Shown here piece by piece: positions 41,996-52,406 of a DNA stretch of 64,000 nt. This stretch comes from Roseateles sp. (GTDB lineage: Bacteria > Pseudomonadota > Gammaproteobacteria > Burkholderiales > Burkholderiaceae_C). Positions within the stretch are counted from its first letter, which is position 1; each line of letters begins with the position of its first letter. The stretch is taken from positions 46,597 to 110,596 of the forward strand of contig NZ_JAFAGT010000096.1 of the NCBI RefSeq assembly GCF_019237615.1, given 5' to 3'. Made by a program: the position numbers and the translations under genes. The notes under the pieces are model-generated. The model did no database searches and was not told where the DNA came from. It worked only from the letters and a program-made list of their open reading frames with translations.

Positions 41996-44587
41996 ATGAG
42001 CAAGACCCTGATCATTGCCGAGAAGCCCTCCGTCGCGCAGGACATCGTCCGCGCACTGACGCCCGTGGCCGGCAAGTTCGACAAGCACGACGATCACTTC
42101 GAGAACGAGCAGTACGTCGTCAGCTCGGCGGTGGGCCACCTGGTGGAGATTGCTGCGCCGGAGGAGTACGACGTCAAGCGCGGCAAGTGGAGCTTCGCCA
42201 ACCTGCCCGTCATCCCGCCGCACTTCGACCTCAACCCCATCGACAAGAACAAGGGCCGGCTGAACGCGCTGTCCAAGCTGATCCGCCGCAAGGACGTGAC
42301 GGCGCTGATCAACGCCTGCGACGCGGGCCGCGAGGGCGAGCTGATCTTCCGCCTCATCGAGCAATACGCTCAGCCGGCCAAGGGCCGGCTGAACAAGCCC
42401 ATCCAGCGGCTGTGGCTGCAGTCCATGACGCCGGCGGCCATCCGCGAGGGTTTCGAGAAGCTGCGCAGCGACGAGCAGATGCTGCCGCTGGCCGACGCCG
42501 CGCGCTGCCGCTCCGAGGCCGACTGGTTGGTGGGCATCAACGGCACGCGCGCGATGACGGCCTTCAACTCGCGCGACGGCGGCTTCTTCCTGACCACGGT
42601 GGGCCGGGTGCAGACGCCCACGCTGTCGGTCGTCGTCGAGCGCGAGGAGAAGATCCGCAAGCACGTCGCCCGCGATTACTGGGAGCTGCGTGCCAGCTTC
42701 GACGCCCAGGCCGGCCAGTACGAGGGCAAGTGGTTCGACCCCGCGTGGAAGAAGAACGACGACGCCGAGCGCCGCGCGGATCGCCTCTGGACGCAGGCCG
42801 AGGCCGACGAGATCGCCAAGGCCGTGCTGGGCCAGCCCGCCACGGTGACCGAGGAGAGCAAGCCCAGCACGACCAGCTGCGGCGCGTTGTACGACCTGAC
42901 CACGCTGCAGCGCGAGGCCAACTCGCGCTTCGGCTTCTCGGCCAAGACGACGCTGGCCATCGCGCAGGCGCTGTACGAGAAGCACAAGGTGCTGACCTAC
43001 CCGCGGACGGACTCGCGCTTCCTGCCCGAGGACTACCTGGCCGTGGCCAAGGACACGGCCAAGATGCTGGCGACCGAGGACCTGCCCGGCCCCCTGGCCG
43101 CGCTGTCGCAGCATGCCGCCAAGTCGCTGAAGGAGGGCTACATCAAGCCCACCAAGAAGGTGTTCGACAACGCCAAGGTGTCGGACCACTTCGCCATCAT
43201 CCCGACGCTGCAGGCGCCCAAGGCGCTGACCGAGGTGGAGGCCAAGCTGTACGACATGGTCGTCAAGCGCTTCCTGGCGGTGTTCTACCCGCCGGCCGAG
43301 TTCCTGGTCACGACGCGCATCTCCAGGGTGCTGGACAAGCACCATTTCCAGACCAACGGCAAGGTGCTGGTGAAGCCGGGCTGGCTGGCCGTCTACGGCA
43401 AGGACGTGGACGACGAGGACGCCAACCTCGTGCCGGTGCAGCCGGGCGAGGTGGTGCGCACCGAGAGCGTCGACGTGAAGGCGCTGCAGACCAAGCCGCC
43501 GGCGCGCTACACGGAAGCGACGCTGCTGTCGGCGATGGAAGGCGCCGGCAAGCTCATCGACGACGACGGGCTGCGCGAGGCCATGGCCGAGAAGGGCCTG
43601 GGCACGCCGGCCACGCGGGCGGCCACCATCGAAGGCCTGATCACCGAGAAGTACATGCTGCGCGAGGGCCGCGAGCTGATCCCGACCGCCAAGGCCTTCC
43701 AGCTGATGACGCTGCTGCGCGGCCTGGACGTGGAGGACCTCACCAAGCCCGAGCTGACCGGCGACTGGGAGTTCAAGCTCGCCGAGATGGAGAAGGGCCG
43801 CCTCAAGCGCGAGCAGTTCATGGCCGAGATCGCGGCCATGACCGAGAAGATGGTTGCCAAGGCCAAGGGCTACGACCGCGACACCATCCCCGGCGACTAC
43901 GCGACCCTGCAAGCTCCCTGCCCCAAGTGCGGCGGCATCGTGAAGGAGAACTACCGCCGCTTCACCTGCACGGGAAAGAGCGGCACGGGCGAGGACGCCT
44001 GCGGCTTCTCCATCGGCAAGATCCCGGGCGGCCGCAGCTTCGAGCTCCACGAGGTTGAGCAGTTCCTGGCGACCAAGAAGATAGGCCCGCTGGAAGGCTT
44101 CCGCTCCAAGGCCGGCTGGCCGTTCACGGCCGAGCTGGCGCTGGTCTACGACGACGAGATCGCCAACTGGAAGCTGGAGTTCGACTTCGGCGAGGACGCC
44201 AAGAAGGCCGAGAACGACGGCGAGCCGGTGGACTTCTCGGCCCAGGCCTCGCTGGGCGCCTGCCCCAAGTGCCAGGGCCGGGTCTTCGAGCATGGCAGCA
44301 ACTACGTCTGCGAGCACTCGGTGGGTGCGCACGTGACCTGCGACTTCAAGACCGGCAAGGTCATCCTGACCCAGCCCATCGAGCCGGCCCAGGCAACGAA
44401 GCTGCTGGCCGACGGCAAGACCGACCTGCTGGAGAACTTCGTCTCCAACAAGACGCGGCGCAAGTTCAAGGCCTTCCTGGCCTATGACAAGAAGGAAGGC
44501 AAGGTCGTCTTCGAGTTCGAGCCGCGCGCGGCCAAGGCGGCGCCGGCCAAGAAGGCGGCGGCGAAGAAGACGGCCGCCAAGACCTGA
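41996..44587 (+). CDS. topB: DNA topoisomerase III
   Basis: 863 residues. TOPRIM domain at the N-terminus (TLIIAEKPSVAQDIVRAL, then NACDAGREGELIFRLI), type IA core with active-site Tyr335 in LTYPRTDSRF. The C-terminus carries two Cys zinc-type motifs (CPKCGGIVKENYRRF, then CPKCQGRVFEHGSNYVC) and ends in a Lys/Ala-rich tail (AAKAAPAKKAAAKK) like that of histone H1-type proteins. Longer than the 650-residue E. coli enzyme because of these extensions. Separates replicated DNA strands. Single gene behind a leader hairpin at 41944. Confidence 0.95.
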   Translation: MSKTLIIAEKPSVAQDIVRALTPVAGKFDKHDDHFENEQYVVSSAVGHLVEIAAPEEYDVKRGKWSFANLPVIPPHFDLNPIDKNKGRLNALSKLIRRKDVTALINACDAGREGELIFRLIEQYAQPAKGRLNKPIQRLWLQSMTPAAIREGFEKLRSDEQMLPLADAARCRSEADWLVGINGTRAMTAFNSRDGGFFLTTVGRVQTPTLSVVVEREEKIRKHVARDYWELRASFDAQAGQYEGKWFDPAWKKNDDAERRADRLWTQAEADEIAKAVLGQPATVTEESKPSTTSCGALYDLTTLQREANSRFGFSAKTTLAIAQALYEKHKVLTYPRTDSRFLPEDYLAVAKDTAKMLATEDLPGPLAALSQHAAKSLKEGYIKPTKKVFDNAKVSDHFAIIPTLQAPKALTEVEAKLYDMVVKRFLAVFYPPAEFLVTTRISRVLDKHHFQTNGKVLVKPGWLAVYGKDVDDEDANLVPVQPGEVVRTESVDVKALQTKPPARYTEATLLSAMEGAGKLIDDDGLREAMAEKGLGTPATRAATIEGLITEKYMLREGRELIPTAKAFQLMTLLRGLDVEDLTKPELTGDWEFKLAEMEKGRLKREQFMAEIAAMTEKMVAKAKGYDRDTIPGDYATLQAPCPKCGGIVKENYRRFTCTGKSGTGEDACGFSIGKIPGGRSFELHEVEQFLATKKIGPLEGFRSKAGWPFTAELALVYDDEIANWKLEFDFGEDAKKAENDGEPVDFSAQASLGACPKCQGRVFEHGSNYVCEHSVGAHVTCDFKTGKVILTQPIEPAQATKLLADGKTDLLENFVSNKTRRKFKAFLAYDKKEGKVVFEFEPRAAKAAPAKKAAAKKTAAKT

Positions 44588-44645
44588 CGGGGCGGCCTTA
44601 TGCTCGCCGCATGGGCCTGAACGGGCCGAAGGGGGAGGGCGGGGA

Positions 44646-46514
44646 ATGGCGTTGACACCGATCAGCGTCGGCATACAGACGCGCCTGACGGCAGGCATTG
44701 CGCTGGTCGCAAGCCTGCTGGTGCTGGCGGTCGGCTGGTACTGGACGACGCATGAGGAGGCCGAGCTGATGGCCGGGCTGAACCAGCGCGAGACGCGCAT
44801 GGCCGGCCTCATCGAGCGGGGCTTCGCCGGCCCGATCTGGAACCTCGACCATGTCGCCATCGAGAACCTGCTCGACGCCGTCATGGCCGACCCCGAGGTG
44901 CAGGCCATCGAGCTCAAGGGCCTGGGCCTGCGTGGCGGCCTGGCCAGGCGCGGCGCCGAGCTGCCGGCCGGCGGGCCGCTGCGGCGCGAATTCCCGATCA
45001 CCTACCAGCCCGCCACCGACGCGGCCGGCACCCGGGTCGCGTCGGCCGTCCTCGTCTTCACGCGCGAGCTGGTCGACGAGCAGGTCCGTCGCACGCGGCT
45101 CTTCGTCGTCGAGCTGCTGGCGGTCGTCGTCGTCGGCATCGTCGCCGCCAGCTCGCTGCTCGCGCATTGGCTGGTGCGCCGGCCCGTGCTGAGGCTGGGT
45201 GCGCTGGCCCAGCGCGTCGCCAAGGGCGACCTCGGCGCGCAGGAGACCGTCGAGCGCGCCGACGAGATCGGCGAGCTGACGATGCGCTTCAACGCGATGA
45301 GCCTGAAGCTGCGCAGCGCCGCCGACCAGGTGCAGCTCAGCTCCGAGGGCCTGCGCGCCAGCGAGGCGCGCTACCGCAGCCTGTTCGAGAACGCCACCGA
45401 AGGCATCTTCCAGGCCGATGCCCAGAGCCGCGTGCTCGGCATGAACCGCGCGCTGACGCGCATGCTGGGCCTGGGCGCGCAAAGCCCCGTCGGCCGGCGG
45501 CTGCGCGAGCTGAGCGGCATCGCCCGCGACGAGATGCACCGCGTGGCCGCCATCATGAACGGGCAGGGCAGGATCCAGCAGGCCCAGCTGCAGCTGCGCG
45601 GGGCGGACGGCCAGCCGCTGTGGGTGGAGCTGAGCGCGCACTGGGTCGAGGCCGATGGCGGCGGTGGCCAGCGCCGCATCGAGGGCATGGTCAGCGACAT
45701 CTCGCGGCGCCGCCAGGCCGAGGCCGAGCTGACCCGCCACCGCGACCACCTGGAGGAACTCGTCAACGAGCGCACCGCCGAGCTCAGCGAGGCCAAGCTG
45801 CGCGCCGAGGCCGCCAACCAGGCCAAGGGACGCTTCCTGGCGACGATGAGCCACGAGTTCCGCACGCCGCTGAACGCCATCCTCGGCTTCACGCAGCTGA
45901 TGCAGATGGACGCCGCCATCCCCGCGGGCCAGCAGGCCAAGCTGCAGCTGATGCGCGACTCCGGCCTGCATCTGCTGGAGCTCATCAACGACGTGCTGGA
46001 CATGGCCAGCATCGAGGCCGGCAAGGTCAGCCTCAAGCCCACGGCCGTGGACCTGCGCGCGCTGCTGGACATGGCCAGCGACAGCGTGCGCCTGCGCGCC
46101 GAGCAGAAGCACCTCGCCTTCGGCCTGGACGTCGACGCCGATCTGCCCCATCTCGTCATGGTGGACGGCCAGCGCCTGCGCCAGGTGCTGCTCAACCTGC
46201 TGTCCAACGCCGTCAAGTTCACCGACAGCGGCCGCGTCCAGCTCTCGGCCCACGTCGTCGAGCAGCAGCGCACGCAGGTGCGCCTGTTGCTCTCGGTGGC
46301 CGATACCGGCATCGGCATGACGCCGGCCCAGCAGGCCCGGCTGTTCCAGGCCTTCGAGCAGGTGTCCGACGCGTCGCGCCACCTGGGCGGCACGGGCCTG
46401 GGCCTGTCCATCAGCCAGCAGCTCGTGCGCCTGATGGGCAGCCAGATCCTCGTGCAGAGCGCGGCGGGGCAGGGCAGCAGCTTCAGTTTCGAGCTCCGGC
46501 TGCCGATGGCGTGA
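44646..46514 (+). CDS. hybrid-layout PAS sensor histidine kinase without receiver
   Basis: 622 residues from the ATG at 44646, which follows a G-rich GGAGGGCGGGG site. First helix about 17-35, a periplasmic domain (about 36-145), second helix about 155-180, HAMP (FNAMSLKL), a PAS domain (about 240-365, YRSLFENATEGIFQADA), a coiled coil, then HisKA with the acceptor His in SHEFRTPLNAILG and an ATPase domain with NLLSNAVKF, DTGIGM and LGGTGLGLSI. No response regulator gene is adjacent, so it is an orphan kinase. 58 bp after topB. Confidence 0.92.
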   Translation: MALTPISVGIQTRLTAGIALVASLLVLAVGWYWTTHEEAELMAGLNQRETRMAGLIERGFAGPIWNLDHVAIENLLDAVMADPEVQAIELKGLGLRGGLARRGAELPAGGPLRREFPITYQPATDAAGTRVASAVLVFTRELVDEQVRRTRLFVVELLAVVVVGIVAASSLLAHWLVRRPVLRLGALAQRVAKGDLGAQETVERADEIGELTMRFNAMSLKLRSAADQVQLSSEGLRASEARYRSLFENATEGIFQADAQSRVLGMNRALTRMLGLGAQSPVGRRLRELSGIARDEMHRVAAIMNGQGRIQQAQLQLRGADGQPLWVELSAHWVEADGGGGQRRIEGMVSDISRRRQAEAELTRHRDHLEELVNERTAELSEAKLRAEAANQAKGRFLATMSHEFRTPLNAILGFTQLMQMDAAIPAGQQAKLQLMRDSGLHLLELINDVLDMASIEAGKVSLKPTAVDLRALLDMASDSVRLRAEQKHLAFGLDVDADLPHLVMVDGQRLRQVLLNLLSNAVKFTDSGRVQLSAHVVEQQRTQVRLLLSVADTGIGMTPAQQARLFQAFEQVSDASRHLGGTGLGLSISQQLVRLMGSQILVQSAAGQGSSFSFELRLPMA

Positions 46515-46599
46515 TGTTCCCTGATGCATTTCGGGCCGGGCGCCGGGCCGCTCCCAGGCCGGCCCGCGGTCGGCGGCGCGGGACCGGGCGAGGAACGCC

Positions 46600-47583
46600 A
46601 TGACCTGGGCGATCGCGTTCAAGCTGCTGGCCATCCTGGTGGCCGTGGCCATAGGCTGGATCGTCGGCCGCATGCGATGGCTGGGCGGCGGCGAAGCGGG
46701 CAGCGACAGCGATCCGGCCCGGGTTCTGGCCAATGCGGCCTTCTACATCTTCGTGCCGGCCCTGCTGTTCCGCACCACGGCGCGGCTGGACACGACGACG
46801 CTGCCCTGGGCCTTCCTGTTCGCCTTCTTCGTGCCCGTGCTGACCGTCGTCACGCTGATCTACGGGTTCGAGCGCTGGCGCCGCAAGCCCGGCGAGGCCG
46901 TGACGGCGCCCAGCGTCAAGGCCATCACGGCCGGCTTCGGCAACACGCTGCAGGTGGGCGTGCCGGTGGCGGCCGGCGTGTTCGGCGAGCGGGGCCTGGC
47001 CATCCACATCGCCGTCGTCAGCCTGCATTCGCTGACCATCCTGACCCTGCTGACCAGCCTCGTCGAGCTGGACGTGGCCCGCGAACGCCGCTCGCGCAGC
47101 TTCCGCGCGACGCTGCGGCAGACGGTGCGCAACACCGTCATCCATCCCGTCGTGCTGCCGGTGCTGGCCGGCCTGGGCTGGAACGCGACCGGCTGGGCCC
47201 TGCCCGCGGTGTTCGACGAGGTGCTGCAGAACCTCGGCACCGCCGTCGTGCCGCTGTGCCTGACGCTGATCGGCATGTCGCTGGCCTATTACGGCTGGCC
47301 CAGGTCCTGGCGCGGCCTGTCCGGCCTGGTGTCGGCCAAGCTGCTGCTGATCCCGGCCGTCGTCTTCGGCATCGCGCATTGGGCCTTGGGATTGCAGGGC
47401 CTGCCGCTGGCCGTCATCGTCATGCTGGCGGCGCTGCCGACCGGCTCCAACGCGCTGATCTTCGCGCAGCGCTACCGCACGCTGGAGGCCGAGGTCACGG
47501 CCGCCACCGTGCTGTCCACCGTGCTCTACGTCGCCACGGCACCGCTGTGGCTGGCGCTGCTGGCCTGGGTTTCTCCGTGGTGA
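46600..47583 (+). CDS. AEC-family (auxin efflux carrier-like) transporter
   Basis: 327 residues with about ten hydrophobic helices in two halves. FYIFVPALLFRTTARLD, then GFGNTLQVGVPVAAGVFGERGL in the first half and GTAVVPLCLTLIGMSLAYYGW, then ALPTGSNALIFAQRY in the second, with the cross-over Pro/Gly residues typical of AEC/BART proteins. Probably a secondary exporter or importer of small organic anions; malonate and malate carriers belong here. No metabolic partner gene adjoins it. Confidence 0.9.
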   Translation: MTWAIAFKLLAILVAVAIGWIVGRMRWLGGGEAGSDSDPARVLANAAFYIFVPALLFRTTARLDTTTLPWAFLFAFFVPVLTVVTLIYGFERWRRKPGEAVTAPSVKAITAGFGNTLQVGVPVAAGVFGERGLAIHIAVVSLHSLTILTLLTSLVELDVARERRSRSFRATLRQTVRNTVIHPVVLPVLAGLGWNATGWALPAVFDEVLQNLGTAVVPLCLTLIGMSLAYYGWPRSWRGLSGLVSAKLLLIPAVVFGIAHWALGLQGLPLAVIVMLAALPTGSNALIFAQRYRTLEAEVTAATVLSTVLYVATAPLWLALLAWVSPW

Positions 47584-47652
47584 CTCCCGGCACTTCTGCG
47601 CCGTCCCCGTGAGTCGCCCAATCACCGTCCCGCCCCTGGAGGATTGCCAAGC

Positions 47653-50490
47653 ATGAATGCTCCCGCCCCCCGCCGTCTCGTCGCGCTGCTGGCCCTGGCC
47701 GGTGCGCTCTCGGCCACCCTGCCCGCGGCGGCTGCCCCGCTCGGCGCCGTCAGCGCCGAGGCCGGCCGGCTCGCCGTGCGCCACGAGAAGTTCACGCTGG
47801 CCAACGGCTTCGAGGTCATCCTCGTCGAGGACCACCGCCTGCCGCTGGTGGCCTTCAACCTGTGGGTGCATGCCGGCCCGCGCAACGAGGCCAAGGGCCA
47901 GACGGGCTTCGCCCACCTGTTCGAGCACCTGATGTTCGCGGGCAGCCGGCATGTGCCGCGCGGCGAGTTCGACAAGTTCGTCGACGCGGCCGGCGGCACG
48001 GACAGCAACGGATCGACCAACTTCGACCGCACCAACTACTTCTTCACGCTGCCGTCCAACCAGCTGGCGCTGGGCCTGTGGCTGAAGGCGGACATGCTGG
48101 GCTGGATGATCGACGAGGTCGATTCCGTCGCGCTGGCCAACCAGCAGGACGTGGTGCGCAACGAGCGTCGCCAGAGCTTCGAGAACCGGCCGTACGGCAT
48201 CGTCGAGGAGGCGCTGTACCAGGCGCTGTACCCCGAGGGCCACCCCTATCGCGCTGCCGTCATCGGCTCGCATGCCGACATCCAGGGCATCCGGCTCAAG
48301 GACGTGAAGGCCTTCGCCCGCACCTACTACAGGCCCAACAACGCGACGCTGGTGCTGGCCGGCGACTTCGACCCCAGGCAGGCGCGCGCGCTGGTGCAGA
48401 AGTACTTCGGCACGCTCAAGGCCGGCCCCAAGCCGCCCGAGGTCCATGTCGCGATGCCCGAGATCAGGCAGGAGCGCCGCCTCGTCGTCACCGACCGCAT
48501 CGAGCTGAGCCGCCTCAACCTGGCCTGGCACACGCCGGCCATGTTCGCGCCGGGCGATGCCGAGCTGGACATCGCCGCCCATGTGCTGGGCGGCGGCAAG
48601 GCCAGCCGGCTCTACGGCCTGCTGGTGCGCGACAAGCAGCTCGCGCAGAGCGTGCAGGTGTCGCAGGACTCGCAGTCGCTGAGCTCGGTGTTCGGCATCG
48701 AGATCGTCGCCCGCCCGGGCGCGTCGCTGGACGAGATCGAGAAGCTCGTCGACGCCGAGGTCGCCAGGCTCGCGGCGACGCCGCCCAGCGCCGCCGAGCT
48801 CGCCCAGGCCCGCGCCACCATCGAGACCCAGCTGCTGCAGCGCATGGAGAAGGTGACGACGCTGGCCGACCTCGTCAACCACTACAACCAGATGGCCGGC
48901 GACCCCGGCTTCGTCGGCCAGGACCTGGCGCGCTACCGCACGATGGCGCCGGCCGCCGTCAGCGCCACGGTGGCGCAGTGGCTGCAGAAGGACCGCCGCG
49001 TCGTCGTGCAGGCCCGGCCCGGCGAGCAGGTGCTGCCGCCCGAGGTGCCCACGCCGCCCGTGCCCGCCCGGGCCGCCAAGGGCGAGCGCGAGTCGCTCAA
49101 CGCCACCGAGTCCTGGCGCGACAAGCCGCCCGCCGCCGCGAGCCCCAAGCCGCTGGTGCTGCCGGCCGCGCAGAGCTTCACGCTGGCCAACGGGCTGACC
49201 GTCATCCATTCGCCCAAGCCGGGCCTGCCGCTGGTCAGCGCCAGCCTGGTGCTGCGCGCCGGCCAGGGGGCCAACCCGGCGGACCGGCCGGGCCTGGCCG
49301 GCTTCACGGCGGCCATGCTGCCCGAGGGCACGGCGACGCGCAGCGCCCAGCAGATCGCCGAGCGCCTCGCGGCGCTGGGCGCGACGCTGACGACCCAGGC
49401 CGGCGCCGAGGAAGCGCGTGTCGAGTTCTCCGGGCTGAAGGCCAGCGCGACGGAGGGCCTGGCCCTGCTGGCGGACCTGGTGCTCAACCCGGCCTTCGCC
49501 GCGCCCGAGATCGAGCGCCAGAAGGCCCAGCGCCTGGCCGCGCTGGTGCAGGCGCGCGAGCAGCCGGCGCTGCTGGCCAATGCCATCGGCAACCGCGCCG
49601 TCTATGGAGAGGGCCATCCGCTGGCCGCCAACGCGCTGGGCACCGAGGCCAGCATCCAGGCCGTCGACGCGGCCGCGCTGCGCGGCTTCTGGCAGGGCCA
49701 TTACCGCCCCGAGCGCGCGGCCCTGGTCGTCGCCGGCGACCTGAGCGAGGCCGAGCTGCGCGCCCTCGTCGAGCCGCTGTTCGGCGCCTGGAAGCCCGGC
49801 GGCGAGGCCGCGCCCGCCACGCCCCTGCCCGCGGCCAGGCCCGTGGCCGCGCGCACCCTGGTCGTCGACAAGCCCGGCGCGCCGCAGACGGCGCTGGCCG
49901 TCGTCGCGCCCGGGCCCTTCGCGGCCACGCCGGACTGGGCGCCCGTCGAGATCATGAACGCGGCCCTGGGCGGCCTGTTCACGTCGCGCATCAACAACCA
50001 GCTGCGCGAGGTCAAGGGCTACACCTACGGCATCTTCTCGGGCTATGCGATGGGCCGCGAGCGCGGCCAGTTCGGCATCCGCGGCAGCGTGCGCACCGAC
50101 GTGACCGGCGCGGCGCTGGTGGACATGTGGAAGGAGATAGCCGGCATGCGCGCCAGGCCCATGGGTGCGGCCGAGCTGACACGGGTGCGCAACGCGCGCC
50201 TGCTGTCGCTGCCGGGTTCCTTCGACACCAACCAGGCGGTCGTCGGCGCCTATGCCGCCAACTGGGCGGTGGGCCGCCCGCTGGCCGCCATCACCGAGGA
50301 GCCGGGCCAGCTGGCCGCCGTCACCGCGGCCACGGCGCTGAAGGCCGCGCGCGACCACCTCGATCCGGACCAGCTCATCGTCGTCGCCGTGGGTGACAAG
50401 GCCAAGGTGCTGCCGCAGCTCGAAGCCATGGGCCGCAAGGCCCTGCTGCTCGACGCGGAGGGACGGGCCGAGCGGCCCCCCCAACCCTGA
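47653..50490 (+). CDS. M16-family zinc metallopeptidase, double-domain
   Basis: 945 residues from the ATG at 47653, placed 10 bases after GGAGG; a TTG at 47644 is too close to it. Signal peptide about 1-28. The first M16 half has the inverted zinc motif HLFEH at residues 88-92 and a distal Glu in NERRQSFENRPYG. The second half (from about residue 500, LPAAQSFTLANGLTVIHSP) lacks the zinc motif, as usual. Both halves are present in one chain, like pitrilysin-type fusions. Periplasmic protein or peptide degradation is likely. Confidence 0.93.
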   Translation: MNAPAPRRLVALLALAGALSATLPAAAAPLGAVSAEAGRLAVRHEKFTLANGFEVILVEDHRLPLVAFNLWVHAGPRNEAKGQTGFAHLFEHLMFAGSRHVPRGEFDKFVDAAGGTDSNGSTNFDRTNYFFTLPSNQLALGLWLKADMLGWMIDEVDSVALANQQDVVRNERRQSFENRPYGIVEEALYQALYPEGHPYRAAVIGSHADIQGIRLKDVKAFARTYYRPNNATLVLAGDFDPRQARALVQKYFGTLKAGPKPPEVHVAMPEIRQERRLVVTDRIELSRLNLAWHTPAMFAPGDAELDIAAHVLGGGKASRLYGLLVRDKQLAQSVQVSQDSQSLSSVFGIEIVARPGASLDEIEKLVDAEVARLAATPPSAAELAQARATIETQLLQRMEKVTTLADLVNHYNQMAGDPGFVGQDLARYRTMAPAAVSATVAQWLQKDRRVVVQARPGEQVLPPEVPTPPVPARAAKGERESLNATESWRDKPPAAASPKPLVLPAAQSFTLANGLTVIHSPKPGLPLVSASLVLRAGQGANPADRPGLAGFTAAMLPEGTATRSAQQIAERLAALGATLTTQAGAEEARVEFSGLKASATEGLALLADLVLNPAFAAPEIERQKAQRLAALVQAREQPALLANAIGNRAVYGEGHPLAANALGTEASIQAVDAAALRGFWQGHYRPERAALVVAGDLSEAELRALVEPLFGAWKPGGEAAPATPLPAARPVAARTLVVDKPGAPQTALAVVAPGPFAATPDWAPVEIMNAALGGLFTSRINNQLREVKGYTYGIFSGYAMGRERGQFGIRGSVRTDVTGAALVDMWKEIAGMRARPMGAAELTRVRNARLLSLPGSFDTNQAVVGAYAANWAVGRPLAAITEEPGQLAAVTAATALKAARDHLDPDQLIVVAVGDKAKVLPQLEAMGRKALLLDAEGRAERPPQP

Positions 50491-50562
50491 CACGGCCCGA
50501 TTGCGCGCCGGCGCGGCCGGTGCGAGCATGCCGGCTCGGCCCCCGCCGGGCCCGGAGGACGC

Positions 50563-52377
50563 ATGCCTGCTCGCCACCGACTCGCCTCCCGCCTGCTGCG
50601 GGCCCTGGCCGCCGCCGGTCTGGGTCTCGGGCTGACGGCCCTGGCCGGCAGCGCCGATACCGCCGCCGCCTTCGACCCGCTGCTGAGCCGCCCCGGCGGC
50701 GTCTGCGCCCCCTCGGTGGCCGGCCGGCCCGTGCTGCTGCAGGCCCTGGCGGCGGCCGCCACGCCGCGCAAGACCGAGACGGCGCCCTTCCAGCCCGCGC
50801 CCATGAAGGCCGCGCCGGGTGACGTGCCGGTCTACAAGGACCTGGGCCACATGAGCTTTAAGCTCGCCCAGGCGTCGCCCACGGTGCAGGCCTACTTCGA
50901 CCAGGGCCTGCGCCTGAGCTTCGCCTTCAACCATGCCGAGGCCCAGCGTGCCTTCCAGGCCGCGCAGAAGCTCGACCCCGGCTGCGGCCTGTGCTTCTGG
51001 GGCGAGGCCCTCGTCCTCGGCCCCAACATCAACGTGCCCATGCAGCCCGAGGCCAACGCGCCCGCCTGGGCCGCGCTGCAGCGCGCCGTCGTGCTGAAGG
51101 ACAAGCTCCCGCCGCGCGAGCGCGCCCTCATCGAGGCGCTGCAGGCGCGCTACCAGGCCGGGCCGCCGGCCGACCGCGCCCCGCTGGACGCGGCCTATGC
51201 GGATGCGATGAAGGCCGTCGCCGCCCGCTTCCCCGGCGAGGACCTGATGCAGGTGCTGCATGCCGAGGCCGCGATGGACACCCAGCCCTGGGACTACTGG
51301 GAGGTTGCCGGCACGCAGCCCAAGGGCCGCACGGCCGACATCCTGGCCGCGCTGGAGACCGTGCTCAAGCGCAGCCCCAGCCATGCCGGCGCCATCCACC
51401 TCTACATCCATGCCGTCGAGGCCTCGACGACGCCCGAGCGGGCCCTGGCGCCCGCGCGCCGCCTGGCCGCGCAGATGCCCGGCGCCGGCCACATCGTCCA
51501 CATGCCCTCGCACATCTACTACCGCGTGGGCCTGTACCGCGAGGCGCTGGAGTCCAACCGCGTGGCCATCGAGGTCGACGAGGCCTACTTCAGGAAGTCG
51601 CCGTCCGACCCGCTCTACCGCTCGGCCTACTACCCTCACAACATCCACTTCCTGATGGTGTCGGCCCAGATGGGCGGCGCCGGGCGCACGGCCACCGAGG
51701 CCGCGGCCAAGCTCGACGCGGCCATGCCGGTCGACGTCGTCAAGGCCTACCCCATCATGCAGCCCGTCAAGGCCGCGCCCTACACGACGCATGCCCAGTT
51801 CAGCCCGCCCGACGTCATCCTGAAGCTGCCCGCGCCGGCCGAGGACCTCGTGCTGGTGCGCGTCATGTACCACTACGCCCGCGCCGTCGCCCATGCCGCG
51901 CGCCGCGACATGGCCGGGGCCCAGCGCGAGATCGCGGCCCTCACGGCGCTGGAGAGCCGCGCGGACTTCACGCCCTTCGACGCCTGGGGCATCCCCGCCA
52001 AGGCCATCACGCAGACGGCCCGCCTCGTCGCCAGCGCCCGCCTGGCCGACGCGCAGGGCGACCTCGCCGGCGCCGCCGACGCGCTGGAGCAGGCCGTCGC
52101 CATCGAGGACGGCCTGACCTACACCGAGCCGCCCTACTGGTACTACCCGGTGCGCCAGTCCCTCGGTGCCGTGCGCCTGCGCCAGGGGCGCCTCGACGAG
52201 GCCGAGAAGGCCCTGCGCGACTCGCTCGCCCGCGTGCGCAACAACGGCTGGGCGCTGGCGGCGCTGGCCGAGGTCTACAAGCGCAAGGGCGATGCGGCGG
52301 CCGAGAAGAGCGCTCGCCAGGCGTTGAGCAAGGCTTGGTTCGGCGCGGAGGGCGGGCCCGACCTCACCAGGCTCTAG
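50563..52377 (+). CDS. secreted TPR-repeat protein
   Basis: 604 residues. An Ala-rich signal peptide covers about 1-35. Helical TPR-like repeats follow, the clearest being [29 protein letters not shown] and near the C-terminus [43 protein letters not shown]. The conserved middle section ([33 protein letters not shown]) has several His, typical of a bacterial TPR family of unknown function. It lies between the M16 peptidase and proA on one strand with 70 and 30 bp gaps. Periplasmic location inferred. Confidence 0.85.
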   Translation: MPARHRLASRLLRALAAAGLGLGLTALAGSADTAAAFDPLLSRPGGVCAPSVAGRPVLLQALAAAATPRKTETAPFQPAPMKAAPGDVPVYKDLGHMSFKLAQASPTVQAYFDQGLRLSFAFNHAEAQRAFQAAQKLDPGCGLCFWGEALVLGPNINVPMQPEANAPAWAALQRAVVLKDKLPPRERALIEALQARYQAGPPADRAPLDAAYADAMKAVAARFPGEDLMQVLHAEAAMDTQPWDYWEVAGTQPKGRTADILAALETVLKRSPSHAGAIHLYIHAVEASTTPERALAPARRLAAQMPGAGHIVHMPSHIYYRVGLYREALESNRVAIEVDEAYFRKSPSDPLYRSAYYPHNIHFLMVSAQMGGAGRTATEAAAKLDAAMPVDVVKAYPIMQPVKAAPYTTHAQFSPPDVILKLPAPAEDLVLVRVMYHYARAVAHAARRDMAGAQREIAALTALESRADFTPFDAWGIPAKAITQTARLVASARLADAQGDLAGAADALEQAVAIEDGLTYTEPPYWYYPVRQSLGAVRLRQGRLDEAEKALRDSLARVRNNGWALAALAEVYKRKGDAAAEKSARQALSKAWFGAEGGPDLTRL

Positions 52378-52406
52378 GCCAGTCCCCCTTTGGGACAATA
52401 GCGTCC